A DNA stretch of 64,000 nt, from positions 12,626,501 to 12,690,500 of the forward strand of contig CM060076.1 of the NCBI GenBank assembly GCA_030533445.1. Reading direction: 5' to 3'. This stretch comes from Cyprinodon diabolis (taxonomy: Eukaryota; Chordata; Actinopteri; Cyprinodontiformes; Cyprinodontidae). Positions 1-9,935 of the stretch are shown in pieces. Made by a program: the position numbers and the translations under genes. The notes beneath the pieces are model-generated. The model was not told the DNA's origin, searched no databases, and saw only the letters and a list, made by a program, of their open reading frames with translations. Each line of letters starts with the position of its first letter. The stretch's first letter is position 1.

Positions 1-2437
1 ATAAAATGTACATTGGTTATAATGTTTTGATAGCCACTATTGCCAGTTACCTGGGCTAGTTTTTACTGTTAAGCAAAGAAAAAAGTTCTTATTTAATGCA
101 ACTTTAAAATTGATTCTGCCTACTCCTGACAGAAGCCACAGTTTCGCCAGTTATCATGAGACACCTCATAAGTGATTCCCAATTGGATGTTTTCCTGAAC
201 GGGGACTCAGAAATCAGAGCCTGAATGATTGTGAAACTCCAGTGACCCTCCAGCAGTGTATCTAAATGGCTGTGCCTCCTGCTGAACAGCAGAAACCTGC
301 CAACAAACCCATTTACAGTTTGAAAAAGGGGGACTGGGCTGTCTGGACCTTATTAATCTCTCACAGAAGTGTCAGTGAACCTCTGTTCTCCTTTGTCGGT
401 CAATCAAAGCCACTCCATGCTGTTACCGCTGGCGGGGAATCTCGTTCACCTCTGACTTGCTGAGGCGGTTTTCCATCTGAAGACTTGATGATAGACTTAG
501 TTATAGAACACAGCATGATTTTCATTGCCAGGAAATGTTAAATCTTATGTAAGCCGAGTGATATTTTCATATGCTGTATATTATTATTGAATGACATTTA
601 TTATATTTATATTCAGCGTAAAAATATAGATCTTTTCTGTGAACTACAAAATTATTGTCTGAGTCAAACACACACCAGGGATATATATCTGTTCAGCAAC
701 TCAATTCTAAGACAGAAAACCATTGTTAGACTTCTGAAATAAAAGTAAATACAACATTTGTACAGACTGATAAAGAAGTTTCAAATAAACTTCACCTCAC
801 AGATGTTTTTTTAAAGAATTTAAGGAGATTTATGCATTTTAGGGGGATAACAAAGCATAAGTATTGCTGACATCTTTTTTACACTGGACCATCTTATCAC
901 TTTCAAGTCTATTACTCGTGTGATTACCAAGACATATTCTCTTATTTCACCTTAATTTATTGTAAGCATCCTACTAAGCTAATTGTTCCTGTTTAACATG
1001 CCTTTCTTTGATATGAGTGCTTCTGCTTTAGATCAACACAGTTAAATTTCCTTTGGCAGATATTCATGTAAAAGACCAAAATCGAAATGTGTATATAGAA
1101 TTGTGCAAATTGAATGTTACCTCAATAATAAAATGCAAAATGTATTTCATTATCATTTCATTATAAAATGTATTTATAAATGTGTATCTATTCCAGCCCA
1201 TTGGATTCAAATGATTTCACTACCTCCTTTGCCTTGTATAAAGTGCTGCAGAGGCATGTTAGTCATACATCCATTAAAGTGTCTTTGTGACAGCAGCAAG
1301 ATTCTTCATCAATGCAGGACAGTGTTTGATAAGAACAGGGTTGTGTTACACTGGAGTAGGGAATGAAACCCCAATATCCAACCTTAACAGCTTATTAGTT
1401 CCTCTGGTATTAAAGGTAGTTATCAGATAAACTCCAACTAGAAGATAACTCTGTATTCTTCCCTGTAGTTGGATTCTTTAAGAGAGGGATTCACCACTGA
1501 AAGTTGAGTTAGTGCATACACTCCTTTTAAGACACAGACAGTGCTGGAAAATCCTTAACATTCTCTCTGCCTCCTTCATGTTATATCTGCAAATCATTTC
1601 CTACCTCCCATTGCACCTTCACTCTCTTTCAGTTGCTGTCTCTGTTTGTGATGTCAGACAAAGACAAAGGATTGTTCCTATACTGGTGTGACAAAGTTGG
1701 TTTGCTTTGCTTTCTCCTTTTTTAGGCGCATCTTTAAAGCTGTCACAGAGTTGAGTTTGGGGTGGTTGAGTGGTAAGCCTATAAAGACAACAAGGAAGGA
1801 ATCTGTGACACAGGATTCAGCTGTCACACATATTAAGAGAAATCATCCAGCTGTAACTGTTAAAGAAGAAGTCACAAACAATAAAAGTCAGACTTTATGT
1901 GCACTGAAAACTTAAACCATAATAATTGATAAGAAAGCTTGGAAAGATACTTAAAAACAGAAAAAGAAACACATATTATTTCTTTTGTCTGAAGTCGAAT
2001 ACAATGTTTTTTTCCATAGTTCTAAATCATATTATAAGGCCACATGTCCACTTAACTGGACACAAGATAAGGTATAAGAAATAGTAAAGACAGAGTGCTT
2101 TGGAACAGCAATATGTCACTCACAAGTCAAAAGTGGCAACACAGGACAAGTGGCTAAATTATTTTTCCATTTGAAAACATTTTTCTGTTTTTGTTTAGCT
2201 TTGAGTCAAAAGAGGGATATTTTAAGGGTGGTCAAAAATAATTCTAAAAAGAAAGCAAGTGTTATCTGTTTCTAAGAAAATGAAAAATTCTGTTTAAGTG
2301 AGAAATTCCCTGTGGTGCAAATACTAGTTGGTAGCATGTAAAGGTATTGATATCAACACAAATGGAAAAGTAAAAAGATATGATATCCAAATCATTTTTG
2401 AGCAGTGTATGGCAGAACTAAAACATTAATGAATGTG
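1..2437. other. Non-coding AT-rich sequence, nothing recognised
   Basis: Every reading frame is broken by frequent stops; the short open frames (for example 266-463 and 1103-1366) have no recognisable domain, low-complexity-free codon pattern or flanking splice signals. I see no repeat family, tandem array or CpG cluster. It is consistent with intronic or intergenic vertebrate DNA. Confidence 0.6.
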
Positions 2438-2540
2438 TCATGATTATATTCTACGGTCTGACCCCAAGATGCAGAAGACCAAACAGAGAGACCAGGGAAA
2501 AGTTTAAAGCGGAGTTTTTTTTAAATAAAAAAGGCCTGGA
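2438..2540 (-). mobile_element. LTR-like family A, 3' end fragment
   Basis: Read on the minus strand the segment ends in AATCATGACA, the same terminus as the family A copies ending at 33939, 53162 and (minus) 51537. It is preceded, as in those copies, by a stretch with 'TTCTGCAT' about 40 bases before the end and a T/A-rich polyadenylation-like region. Only about 100 bases are present; the rest of the element is missing and a Tc1 relic lies directly next to it. Classification as an LTR is inferred from the longer copies. Confidence 0.5.
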
Positions 2541-2930
2541 CAAAAATTATGGTGGCCTTAACTTATTTGGTTGTGCAACCTTTTCAGGCAATCACTTCAA
2601 TAAAATGATTCTTGTAACTGTCAGTAAGACTTCTGCACCTTTCAATTGTCTCATGTTTAAGGGTGCCTTTTCAGACAGCATGTTTCAGCTCCTTCTTAAG
2701 ACGTTCATTAGGATTTATGTTGGAGCTCATAGAAGACCACTTAAAGTAAGTCAAATGTTTCCCTCTTTGCCATACTTGGGTTGCTTTAATCTGTATGCGT
2801 AGGGTCATTATTCTGTTGCAACCGAGTCCAAGCTTTCTGACATTTGGCAGCACATTCTTATCTAGAATCCGTTCATTGTCTTGATATGTTATTGTGCCCT
2901 TAGAGACAGTCGGTCACTGTGATAAGAAAA
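2541..2930 (-). mobile_element. Decayed Tc1/mariner-type transposon fragment
   Basis: The minus strand carries remnants of a Tc1 transposase C-terminal half (see the pseudogene at 2671-2853). Downstream follow an AT-rich stretch and a 'CCAGGCC' motif at about 2535-2541, which resembles the sequence after the stop codon of many fish Tc1 elements. Terminal inverted repeats could not be found, so both ends are approximate. It is older than the Tc1 copy at 7192-8762, judging from its more degraded coding sequence. Confidence 0.6.
2671..2853 (-). pseudogene. Tc1-like transposase relic (C-terminal DDE region)
   Basis: Tc1 transposases are cut-and-paste DNA transposases of about 340 residues with a DDE catalytic triad. 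On the minus strand this frame reads ...KATQVWQRGKH..., then ...SSNINPNERLKKELKHAV and a stop at 2671. It lines up with the usual KATQ-W and S-DLNPIE-LW-ELK-AV block that contains the third catalytic residue; the Glu is kept (NPNE) while the Asp-Leu before Asn-Pro is Asn-Ile. The block with the second Asp reads QQNNDPTHT, but in a different frame at 2793-2819, so at least one frameshift separates the two blocks. The N-terminal half and helix-turn-helix are absent. It cannot encode active enzyme. Family assignment is fairly secure; the exact Tc1 lineage is unknown. Confidence 0.72.
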
Positions 2931-3784
2931 TCTCAGACAACCCCAATGAAATAATTTGTGTTTTTTTCTATCAAACCCAGCAATCCCTGTCACAGCATCA
3001 TCATATTTAAAGCTCCAATATTATACTACATTTGAAAACAAATGTATTAACAATGAGGCCTCCAGAATTTTTGGGGGGGCATTTGAGCAGGAAAATTCCC
3101 CTGAGATTAGGCAGAAAACATGTTCCAATAACTTCCTGGTTAAGCCCTCTTCTGAATACGCAGTTTTGGCTTTGCACACCCTGGCCCTCCCGAAGGCCTA
3201 CAACCTGCAACCATGACAACAAGTCAGAATTCATAATGATGGCGGCTTGGAGAGCAAAATAATACAGCAGACAAAGGCCAACCTTGACAAATAGGCTGCT
3301 ACACACCGCTCTGGCAGCTTATAAGTGACAACAACAAATAACAGGTTAATATCTTTAATTTTAAGTGTTGCATCCAAAAACTCAACTGAGTCTTCAGAGG
3401 CTCAGATGAAGGCAGGAAAAAGCCTTTTGTTTCGATGCAGCAATTAACAGTGCTTGCTAGAGGGCGGGTTAGATAGGGGAAGTGGTTATTTCCCCATAAG
3501 ACATCATAAAGGGCATGAATTTGAAACCGAGAATTTTTAGCACACATTAACTGAGAGGTAGAACAAGGCAATGAGAGAGGGGAAAGGCTTTTATTTTTAT
3601 TTCTGAACCTCATACACATACTTCAGGACACATATGTGTTACAAAATGTTTATAAAGCGGACTTGTGGATAACATTGGGCCTATAATAAACAATGCAGAC
3701 ACTACAAGCTACTGGAATAAACACAGAATACATCAAAGAATCAGTAAACATGAAATGGTGTTTGAGGTAGAGTCTGAAAACATT
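2931..3784. other. Unique non-coding sequence upstream of CpG island
   Basis: Short open frames occur on both strands (3007-3306 minus, 2956-3216 plus) but overlap one another and show no recognisable protein. No repeat family was recognised. If the CpG block downstream is a promoter, this is its 5' flank. Confidence 0.5.
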
Positions 3785-4190
3785 CAATCACCCCTTGCTC
3801 ACACTGGCTCCGGTGCGGTTACCGAGCCGACGGAGACCGCAACTCCCGCACACCCCCTCTCACACCGCCCTTTTGACTACGGTGTGGTGCGGCTCTGGGG
3901 CTCCAGCAACAGGTCCGGAGATTTAACTCGCGAGAACAGAAGTTCACTTGAGTTCACGTAACTTCACGCGATAACACGGCCCAAATAAGGATATTTGCGA
4001 GAGCTTGTTGCGGAGGGCTCCGGCACGCCGCGAGGATAGCTTTCTTGCGGAATTTTCTGCAGCGCCGGAGTGTCTCGGTAACCGCAGCCGGACAGCTCAG
4101 CAGCCGGTGAGAGAGGTTTACGTCTTTTTAATGACTTGGAATCACTGCGGCGCCGCACCCACCGCACCGCAACGGTAAGTCCGGAGTCTG
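3785..4190 (+). promoter_or_regulatory. CpG island, candidate promoter with CArG box
   Basis: Roughly forty CpG dinucleotides by eye count lie in about 390 bases, whereas the flanks have almost none, as expected for an unmethylated vertebrate promoter. At 3981-3990 there is CCAAATAAGG, a perfect match to the CC(A/T)6GG CArG box bound by serum response factor. No clear TATA box is visible, as is usual for CpG-island promoters. The island ends at a strong plus-strand splice donor (4175), which suggests transcription to the right. No protein or conserved gene name can be attached. An alternative is a CpG-rich transposable element, but no second copy or terminal repeats are seen in the window. 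Confidence 0.55.
4000..4174 (+). other. Candidate non-coding first exon ending at splice donor 4175
   Basis: The 3' boundary is the junction AACG|GTAAGT at 4174/4175, which matches the full six-base intron consensus of a vertebrate donor. The 5' boundary (transcription start) is not determined by sequence; about 4000, just after the CArG box, is a guess. The stretch contains in-frame stops and no plausible ATG-started long frame on the plus strand, so it would be 5' untranslated. The next exon is not recognised in the window, which would make most of the remaining 60 kb intronic if the exon is real. Confidence 0.4.
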
Positions 4191-4756
4191 TGTGAGCCAG
4201 GGGTGAATTTGCTCAGCTGTTGTGATGCACAGAGGGGATGTCCATCAGATTAGCAGCACAGATGATCTGCACTAAACAGATGCGTAACAGCAGTATTAGG
4301 TAAATTTCAAATCAATGAAGCCTTACCTAATCCATGATAAACAATTCCCAGAAATCATAATGCATTCCTTGTGCCAGCATTGAAAAGTGTATGGGAAACG
4401 GCTGGTGGTGTGTGGATGCAAGACTTCTGTTGTCATGGCGACTGATAGCTAAGCGGCTAACAAAGCTAAACCACAGCTAACAACAGCCAACCAGCAAGCG
4501 AAAAACACGCTATGTCAGGCTAATTCTTGTTAGTAAGGATGGTGACTGCTGGCCGGGAATCACAAGATTTCAGTCCAGAACAAAAGCAGAACATAATAAT
4601 GTCTTTGGGTCATAAACTGAACTACCTTCCACAAGATGACCACCCACCAGTATTATTTGAGTGGCAATGTGCCTAACGTCAACTCTAAGGATTGCAAGTG
4701 ACTCACAGGGAAACAGGGAGAAACAGAGATGTTATCAGAGACAAACACATACACAC
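4191..4756. other. Non-coding sequence, possible unclassified repeat
   Basis: The part around 4430-4520 has short 'GCTAAC' type reiterations (AGCGGCTAACAAAGCTAA, then CAGCTAACAACAGCC) that look like degenerate local duplication. No coding potential and no element ends were identified. Confidence 0.4.
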
Positions 4757-5575
4757 GCATTTCAATCTGAAAAACTCACACGGAAATAAAAAGACCTTAA
4801 GAAAAGTTTTATTGATACAATGATTTTAAGACTTTGGCACTGAGACATGGGCAGGAAACATGTAAAATTAATTTTACTTTAATATTCATAAGAAGGTGTA
4901 TGAGAACAGGGATGTTTCCCCCCAGGCCTGAAACTGGTGGTGGAATGGAGATAGATGAACTTGATTCAGTCCATTGACTGCTGGTTGGTGAGGTGATGTG
5001 CTTGAGCTGTATTGGTTAAATCCAGTAGACTGTGTGAGCTGATACTAGTGTTTCACTCAGGACCCGGAAAATAGATGTGCAGCATGGATAAACAGAGGTT
5101 TGCATGAACCTGTCCATGATGAGCAAGCATGAAGTGACAGTGGAGAGAAAAAACTCCCCTTTGGAAGGAAAACTCTGGCAGGACCAGGCTCAACATGGCA
5201 GTCTTCTGCTGGACTGGTTGAGATGTATCAGGGAATGTGGTAAGAGTCCAGGAGGAATGACACTCTGGTTAAGGAAATCACAATGGAAAAAACAGATGGA
5301 GCTTAGCTACGATGGTGGAGAAGGGGATGAAGGTGGGTTAAATCGGGATCATCTGAGTGAAAATCAGACATAGCCTAACTACTGCTTGCGCTTGGCTGGG
5401 TAGCAGGCTGAGTGGATTTGGAAACCTTTCAAGATGAAATTTGGATGCTAATTGGGCTTCGTGGAGTTGCGGTTCAAAGCTGATTGGTTTGTGTCCGAGG
5501 CAGATGAGCCTCTTATGATGAGCAAATAATTTAGTTTCCTCAGTTGAACTTCCGCCTAGGCTTCATTTTTACGAA
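4757..5575 (-). mobile_element. LTR-like element family B, copy 1
   Basis: This segment is homologous to 54341-54850 in the same orientation. Shared blocks include TTTCAATCTGAAAAACTC at the left edge, CCTGAAACTGGTGGTGGA, GGTGGAGAAGGGGATG and the right edge 'TTCCGCCTAGGCTTCA'. Read on the minus strand it has a polyadenylation-type A/T stretch about 50 bases before its 3' end, the layout expected of a solo LTR or a short non-autonomous LTR element. No gag or pol coding sequence is present. It is longer than copy 2 partly because a piece of another dispersed repeat (5117-5222) is nested in it. Target duplications were not resolved. Confidence 0.55.
5117..5222 (+). repeat. Nested fragment of dispersed repeat C
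   Basis: The segment containing 'AGTGACAGTGGAGAG', '...AACTC', 'CAGGCTCA' and 'CTTCTGC' aligns with part of the longer repeat at 23425-23765. It is absent from the other family B copy at 54341-54850, so it inserted into, or was copied into, this copy. It resembles a repeat common in teleost genomes, whose class I cannot name. Confidence 0.55.
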
Positions 5576-6719
5576 GACGAAAACATTAGCTGCAACATAA
5601 AAAAACTCAATTTGAATGTTTATCATTAAATACTGTAAAGTAGAGCAGGGACTCCTTTTAAATAAACAAATCAACATTAAATTACTAATAATGTTCACCC
5701 AGGCAAACTTACCTATTTTCTAGATTAGGAAGATTCTCAACTTGTTGCTGTCCCACAGGGGGAAAAGTTTGACTCTGGTCCGGTTCTATTGTGAGCAATA
5801 ATTATATGAAAATTGTTGTGTGATGTTGCTTAGGTCAGTTGGGAATACCCATGTGCTCCTGAGGAAATGAGAAGGGAGAAAGTTCTCATTGCAGATGAAT
5901 GGAACTCTAGGAGACTGAAACCCTCCACCTCTCTCCTTGCAGATAAATTATAGGACTGAACAACAAGAAAAGACAGCCAGAGGGGAAAGAGGCTACTCAA
6001 AGAGAACCACCATTTATCAGTGACACAACAGACAATTCATGTTACGTAGACACACCACACAAACAAACTGTAGATGTACATACTAAAAGTGTGCAGCAGG
6101 CAAGGACATAGACAGATGTCGGTACTGGCCTTGGGCAACAATCACAAAGACATACTCAGGGAACAAATTGTTTTCAACATATTTCTTACTCAGATTTCTG
6201 TCTCTATACATCTCACCATGACTAGGAACAAGCAAAGCTCAAAAAATCCTTTGGCAATAAAAAAGATTAAGGAGGAAGTGTAAAGGAAATGCAAATGAGG
6301 CGCTGCCCCTGCAGTCCCACAGGCTGAAAAGTAAGTAAATATGCAAAGTTTTACTTTAACAATTTCATTTAAAACAAATCCTTGGAATGTTTTACAAAAC
6401 ATCATAACTTTATTAAAAAGCAAAGCCAAAGCCATCCCTGAAAAGTAAAATGTGCTTTATTAATTGTGCAAGCAACGATAAATATGTTACAGAGGTAAAG
6501 AGTTTCTCAAAAATATCTAGAAATGACCATCATGCTTTCATATTTCACAGTATTTAATGAAGGCAATGTTTACATATAATCACTCCTAAAACTATTTAGA
6601 ACATTTAAGGGATAAACACAATTATACTGTACAGGAAACCTCAACATTAAACAGAAATAAATATCATTTGGGTTTTTAATTCTATATTGTTTTAGCTGGA
6701 TAAAACCAGACTACTTACT
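5576..6719. other. Non-coding sequence, nothing recognised
   Basis: AT-rich with short unrelated open frames only (6074-6283 plus and 6190-6435 minus overlap each other). No repeat family, CpG cluster or splice-flanked frame was recognised. Confidence 0.5.
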
Positions 6720-7075
6720 GTACTTATCGGCAGTGATTATGACTGAAATCACAGAACGCAGAGATGTCCCCACCCCCTCTGCAGACACTCTGCTGCACCT
6801 CTCCCAAATTGTAGGTAGCCGCTCTACACTATGCGTATTTCCTGTTTGGTATCTTACCGGCTTGTTTTGTTTGTATGAATGCCATTGCAGAAAACTACTC
6901 ACGAAGTTGGACCAGCTAGAAGAGCAAGGTGCGTGAGAATGCCGGGACCCTTTTTCCACCTGGATCCCCGCTCTTTTTCAACCTCATGTCCCTCCGTTGT
7001 CAGACAAACTTGCCCCCACTTCCTCACTGCCTCTGCCATATCTAGACCTAGAGCTAATCCGTGATTCTCCGTCTT
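6720..7075. other. GC-richer, ORF-rich island of unknown nature
   Basis: This block stands out from its AT-rich flanks and is open for 60-80 codons on both strands (6733-6936 plus; 6711-6959 and 6899-7040 minus). Plus-strand intervals look exon-like: a CAG acceptor after a T-rich run at about 6890 followed by a 38-base piece ending at GTGCGTGAG (6929). The minus strand has a GTGAGTAG donor-like sequence at about 6904-6897. None of the translations resembles a protein family I recognise. A degraded transposable element is as likely as an exon. Confidence 0.3.
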
Positions 7076-7125
7076 GCATTGTGGCATGGAATAACATAGC
7101 ACAGACCATGCTTCAAAACAGAGCA

Positions 7126-7128
<3 letters not shown>

Positions 7129-7191
<63 letters not shown>
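7129..7191. repeat. (AT)n microsatellite, left flank of Tc1 element
   Basis: A nearly pure AT dinucleotide run with one C interruption at about 7186. It ends directly at the Tc1-like terminal repeat, and its last two bases serve as the TA target dinucleotide. Confidence 0.95.
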
Positions 7192-8759
7192 TACTACCGT
7201 TCAAAAGTTTTGGGTCACCCAAACAATTTTGTGTTTTCCTGACAAGTCAAGACATTGACAAGGTTAGAAAGAATGATTGGTATTTGAAATAAGATTTTTT
7301 TTTTTACATCAGACTTTGCTTTCATCAAAGAATCCTCTATTTGCAGAAATTACAGCATTAAAGACCTTTGGCATTCTAGCTGTTAATTTGTTGAGGTAAT
7401 CTGGAGAAATTGCACCCCACGCTTTAAGAAGCAGCTCCCACAAGTTGGACTGCACTTCTTGCATTCCATACGGTCAAGCTGCTCCCACAATAGGTCAATG
7501 GGGTTCAGATCTGGTGACTGCGCTGGCCACTCCATTACCGATAGAATACCAGCTGCCTGCTTCTGCTCTAAATAGTTCTTGCACAATTTGGAGGTGTGTT
7601 TAGGGTCATTGTCCTGTTGTAGGATGAAATTGGCTCCAATCAAGCGCTGTCCACTTGGTATGGCATGGCGTTGCAAAATGGAGTGATAGCCTTCCTTATT
7701 CAGAATCCCTTTTACCCTGTACAAATCTCCCACCTTACCAGCACCAAAGCAACCCCAGACCATCACATTACCTCCACCATGCTTAACAGATGGTGTCAGG
7801 CATTCTTCTAGCATCCTTCATTTGTTCTGCATCTCAAAAACATTCTTCTTTGTGATTCAAACGCCTCAAACTTGGATTCATCCATCACAACACTTTTTTA
7901 CAGTCTTCCTCTGTCCAATGTCTGTGTTCTTTTGCCCATCTTAATCTTTTTCTTTTATTGGCCAGTCTCAGATATGGCTTTTTCTTTGCCACTCTGCCCT
8001 GAAGCCCAGAATCCCGCAGCCACCTCTTCAATGTAGATGTTGACACTGGTGTTTTGCGGGTACTATTTAATGAAGATGCCAGTTGGGGACCTGTGAGGCG
8101 TCTGTTTCTCAAACTAGAGACTCTAATGTAGTTATCTTCTTGCTCAGTTGTGCAACGCGGCCTCCTACTTCTTTTTCTACTCTGGTTAGAGCCTGTTTTT
8201 GCTGTCCTCTGATGGGAGTAGTAAACACCGTTGTGGGAAATCTTCAATTTTTTAGCAATTTCTCGCATGGAAAAGCCTTCATTTCTAAGAACAAGAATAG
8301 ACTGTCGAGTTTCAGATAAAAGTTCTCTTTTTCTGGCCATTTTGAGCGTTTAATTGACCCCACAAATTTGATGCTCCAGAAACTCAATCTGCTCAAAGGA
8401 AGGTCAGTTTTGTAGCTTCTGTAACGAGTTAAACTGTTTTCAGATGTGTGAACATGATTGCACAAGGGTTTTCTAATCATCAAGCCTTCTGAGCAAATGA
8501 GCAAACACATTGTACCATTAGAACACTGGAGTGATAGTTGCTGGAAAAGGGCTTCTATACACCTATGTAGATATTGCACCAAAAACCAGACATTTGCAGC
8601 TAGAATAATCATTTACCACATTAGCAATGTATAGAGTGTATTTTTTTTAAAGTTAAGACTAGTTTAAAGTTATCTTCATTGAAAAGTACAGTGCTTTTCA
8701 ATATATATATATTTGCTTTTCAAGGACATTTCAATGTGACCCCAAACTTTTGAACGGTA

Positions 8760-8762
<3 letters not shown>
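7192..8762 (-). mobile_element. Tc1-like DNA transposon, full length but inactive
   Basis: The two ends are inverted copies sharing ACTACCGTTCAAAAGTTT, starting at 7193 on the left and, reverse-complemented, ending at 8761 on the right. Both are flanked by TA, the dinucleotide duplicated by Tc1/mariner transposition. The total of about 1.57 kb is the normal size for an autonomous fish Tc1 element with a single transposase gene. The transposase is on the minus strand (8340 to 7309). The element lies between two long TA microsatellites, so it either inserted into a pre-existing TA array or the flanking TA expanded after insertion. Ends are well preserved, suggesting a moderately young insertion despite the broken gene. 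Confidence 0.92.
7309..8340 (-). pseudogene. Tc1-like transposase, three frame disruptions
   Basis: The intact enzyme binds the element's inverted repeats through paired helix-turn-helix domains and cuts and joins DNA with a DDE triad. The ATG at 8340 starts a frame with an HTH region (SMREIAKKLKISHNGVYY, about residues 24-41) and an arginine-rich stretch with a second HTH-like half. The frame stops at 7885. DESKFE, holding the first Asp, follows at 7865-7882 in another frame, consistent with loss of one base. A second shift near 7815 restores the frame with WGCFGAGKVG, QQDNDPKHTS (second Asp) and SPDLNPIDLLWEQL; here the catalytic third acidic residue is Asp rather than Glu. A third shift near 7465 precedes the C-terminus ending DESKV with a stop at 7309-7311. 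Overall span of about 344 codons matches the family. It cannot make active protein. Confidence 0.9.
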
Positions 8763-8847
<85 letters not shown>

Positions 8848-8868
8848 GTATATGTATAAATATATATA
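8763..8868. repeat. (TA)n microsatellite, right flank of Tc1 element
   Basis: Pure TA from 8763 to about 8835, then a degenerate TA-rich tail with TTTATA, TGTATA and AGCATA variants to about 8868. It begins directly at the transposon end. Confidence 0.95.
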
Positions 8869-9749
8869 GCATAGCATATATAGCAAACTGCATGCAGCGA
8901 GGCTAACACTTTATCCTGCTTTTCCTGCCTCCTTTTTCAAATGTCAGGATCTGACCCAGCATGGATAAAGACAAGTTTTAAAGCACTTTTTAGAAAAGTC
9001 AGAGAAGCAACAATTTGGTATTCACATAGACAATAATATAATACAGTTAACTTTTTCTAGGTGTTTGTTAATTTGCATAGTTGCTTTTAAATAAACACAT
9101 ACTCGGAAAATGAAGTTTTTAAATATTAAAGAAATATTAAGCTGACTAATTGCTTCTCCATTATTAAACTGGCTCATCATTTTTTTTAGGTTCATGAACC
9201 AGTTTTGTACCGTGTGAAACAGATTTGCCATTACAAACCCTTAGAAGGGCAATATATATGTACAAAAATAATACCTGTACATGAAATTATGTTTTATTTT
9301 TATAAAGTGTTTTGTTTTTGTTGTTGACTTAACTTAGTATAGGTTTGATTGTTTTTTGGTATATGTGTATTTTGAATTTATAGCACCACCTCCCTTCACC
9401 CCCAACACCCCCAACACATCTCCACTTCATTGTACTAGTTTGAAAGAGTGTGATATGCTTTAGAAACAATCAGTTCTGCCCTCTGGTCTTTTAACTTTAT
9501 CTGATTGCATTCACCTTGTTTAAAGAACTACTAGAAACAGAAAATCTTTGTGTTTTCTTTCATGTACATTATGCCTGTTCTTTTGGGGGCAATAGTGAGA
9601 AGGCTAATAACGTCAGTCATTGTTATGTAAGTGAAAGAAATGTCAGTCAATATTCAGAAAATCACATCAGGCTTTAGGAAAAGTATAGGTACAAAATAGC
9701 TCGTGTTACTTGATGCTGTCAGTGTTTGACCATTTAAAGAACAGTGTGT
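8869..9749. other. Non-coding sequence, nothing recognised
   Basis: AT-rich with T-rich runs. A C-rich patch near 9386-9420 (CCACCTCCC... CCAACACCC) is simple-sequence-like. No coding or repeat-family signal was found. Confidence 0.5.
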
Positions 9750-9935
9750 GCAGTGAAGAAGGGGCTGATGTTAAGAGAAAGAGACAGACTGAGTGTGAAC
9801 GAGACCTTAAATCGAAGGATACGAGGATGGGACTAACCAGCTAAGAGAAAGTGAAGAAGCGGAAAGAAAGTGAACACGACGAGAAGGCAAGATTGAGTTG
9901 GAGGTCGAACGATGAGTTCCCTCTTCACTGGTAGA
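9750..9935 (+). other. Purine-rich, locally CpG-enriched segment
   Basis: About 150 bases of G/A-rich plus strand carry eight or so CpGs (for example GAACGAGACC, CACGACGAGAAGG, GTCGAACG) in an otherwise CpG-poor neighbourhood. It ends near an ATG in 'GAACGATGAG' at 9912 and a weak donor-like GGTAGATT at about 9930. All forward frames contain stops before that ATG. It could be a 5' untranslated exon, a recent unmethylated insertion or chance. Confidence 0.25.

Noticed and set aside
3964..4167. 67-codon minus-strand frame across the CpG island
   Set aside because: Arg/Pro/Ser-rich composition is explained by GC content, and the strong splice donor is on the other strand.
8676..8909. Frame with long Tyr-Ile repeats
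   Set aside because: Translation of the TA microsatellite beside the Tc1 element.
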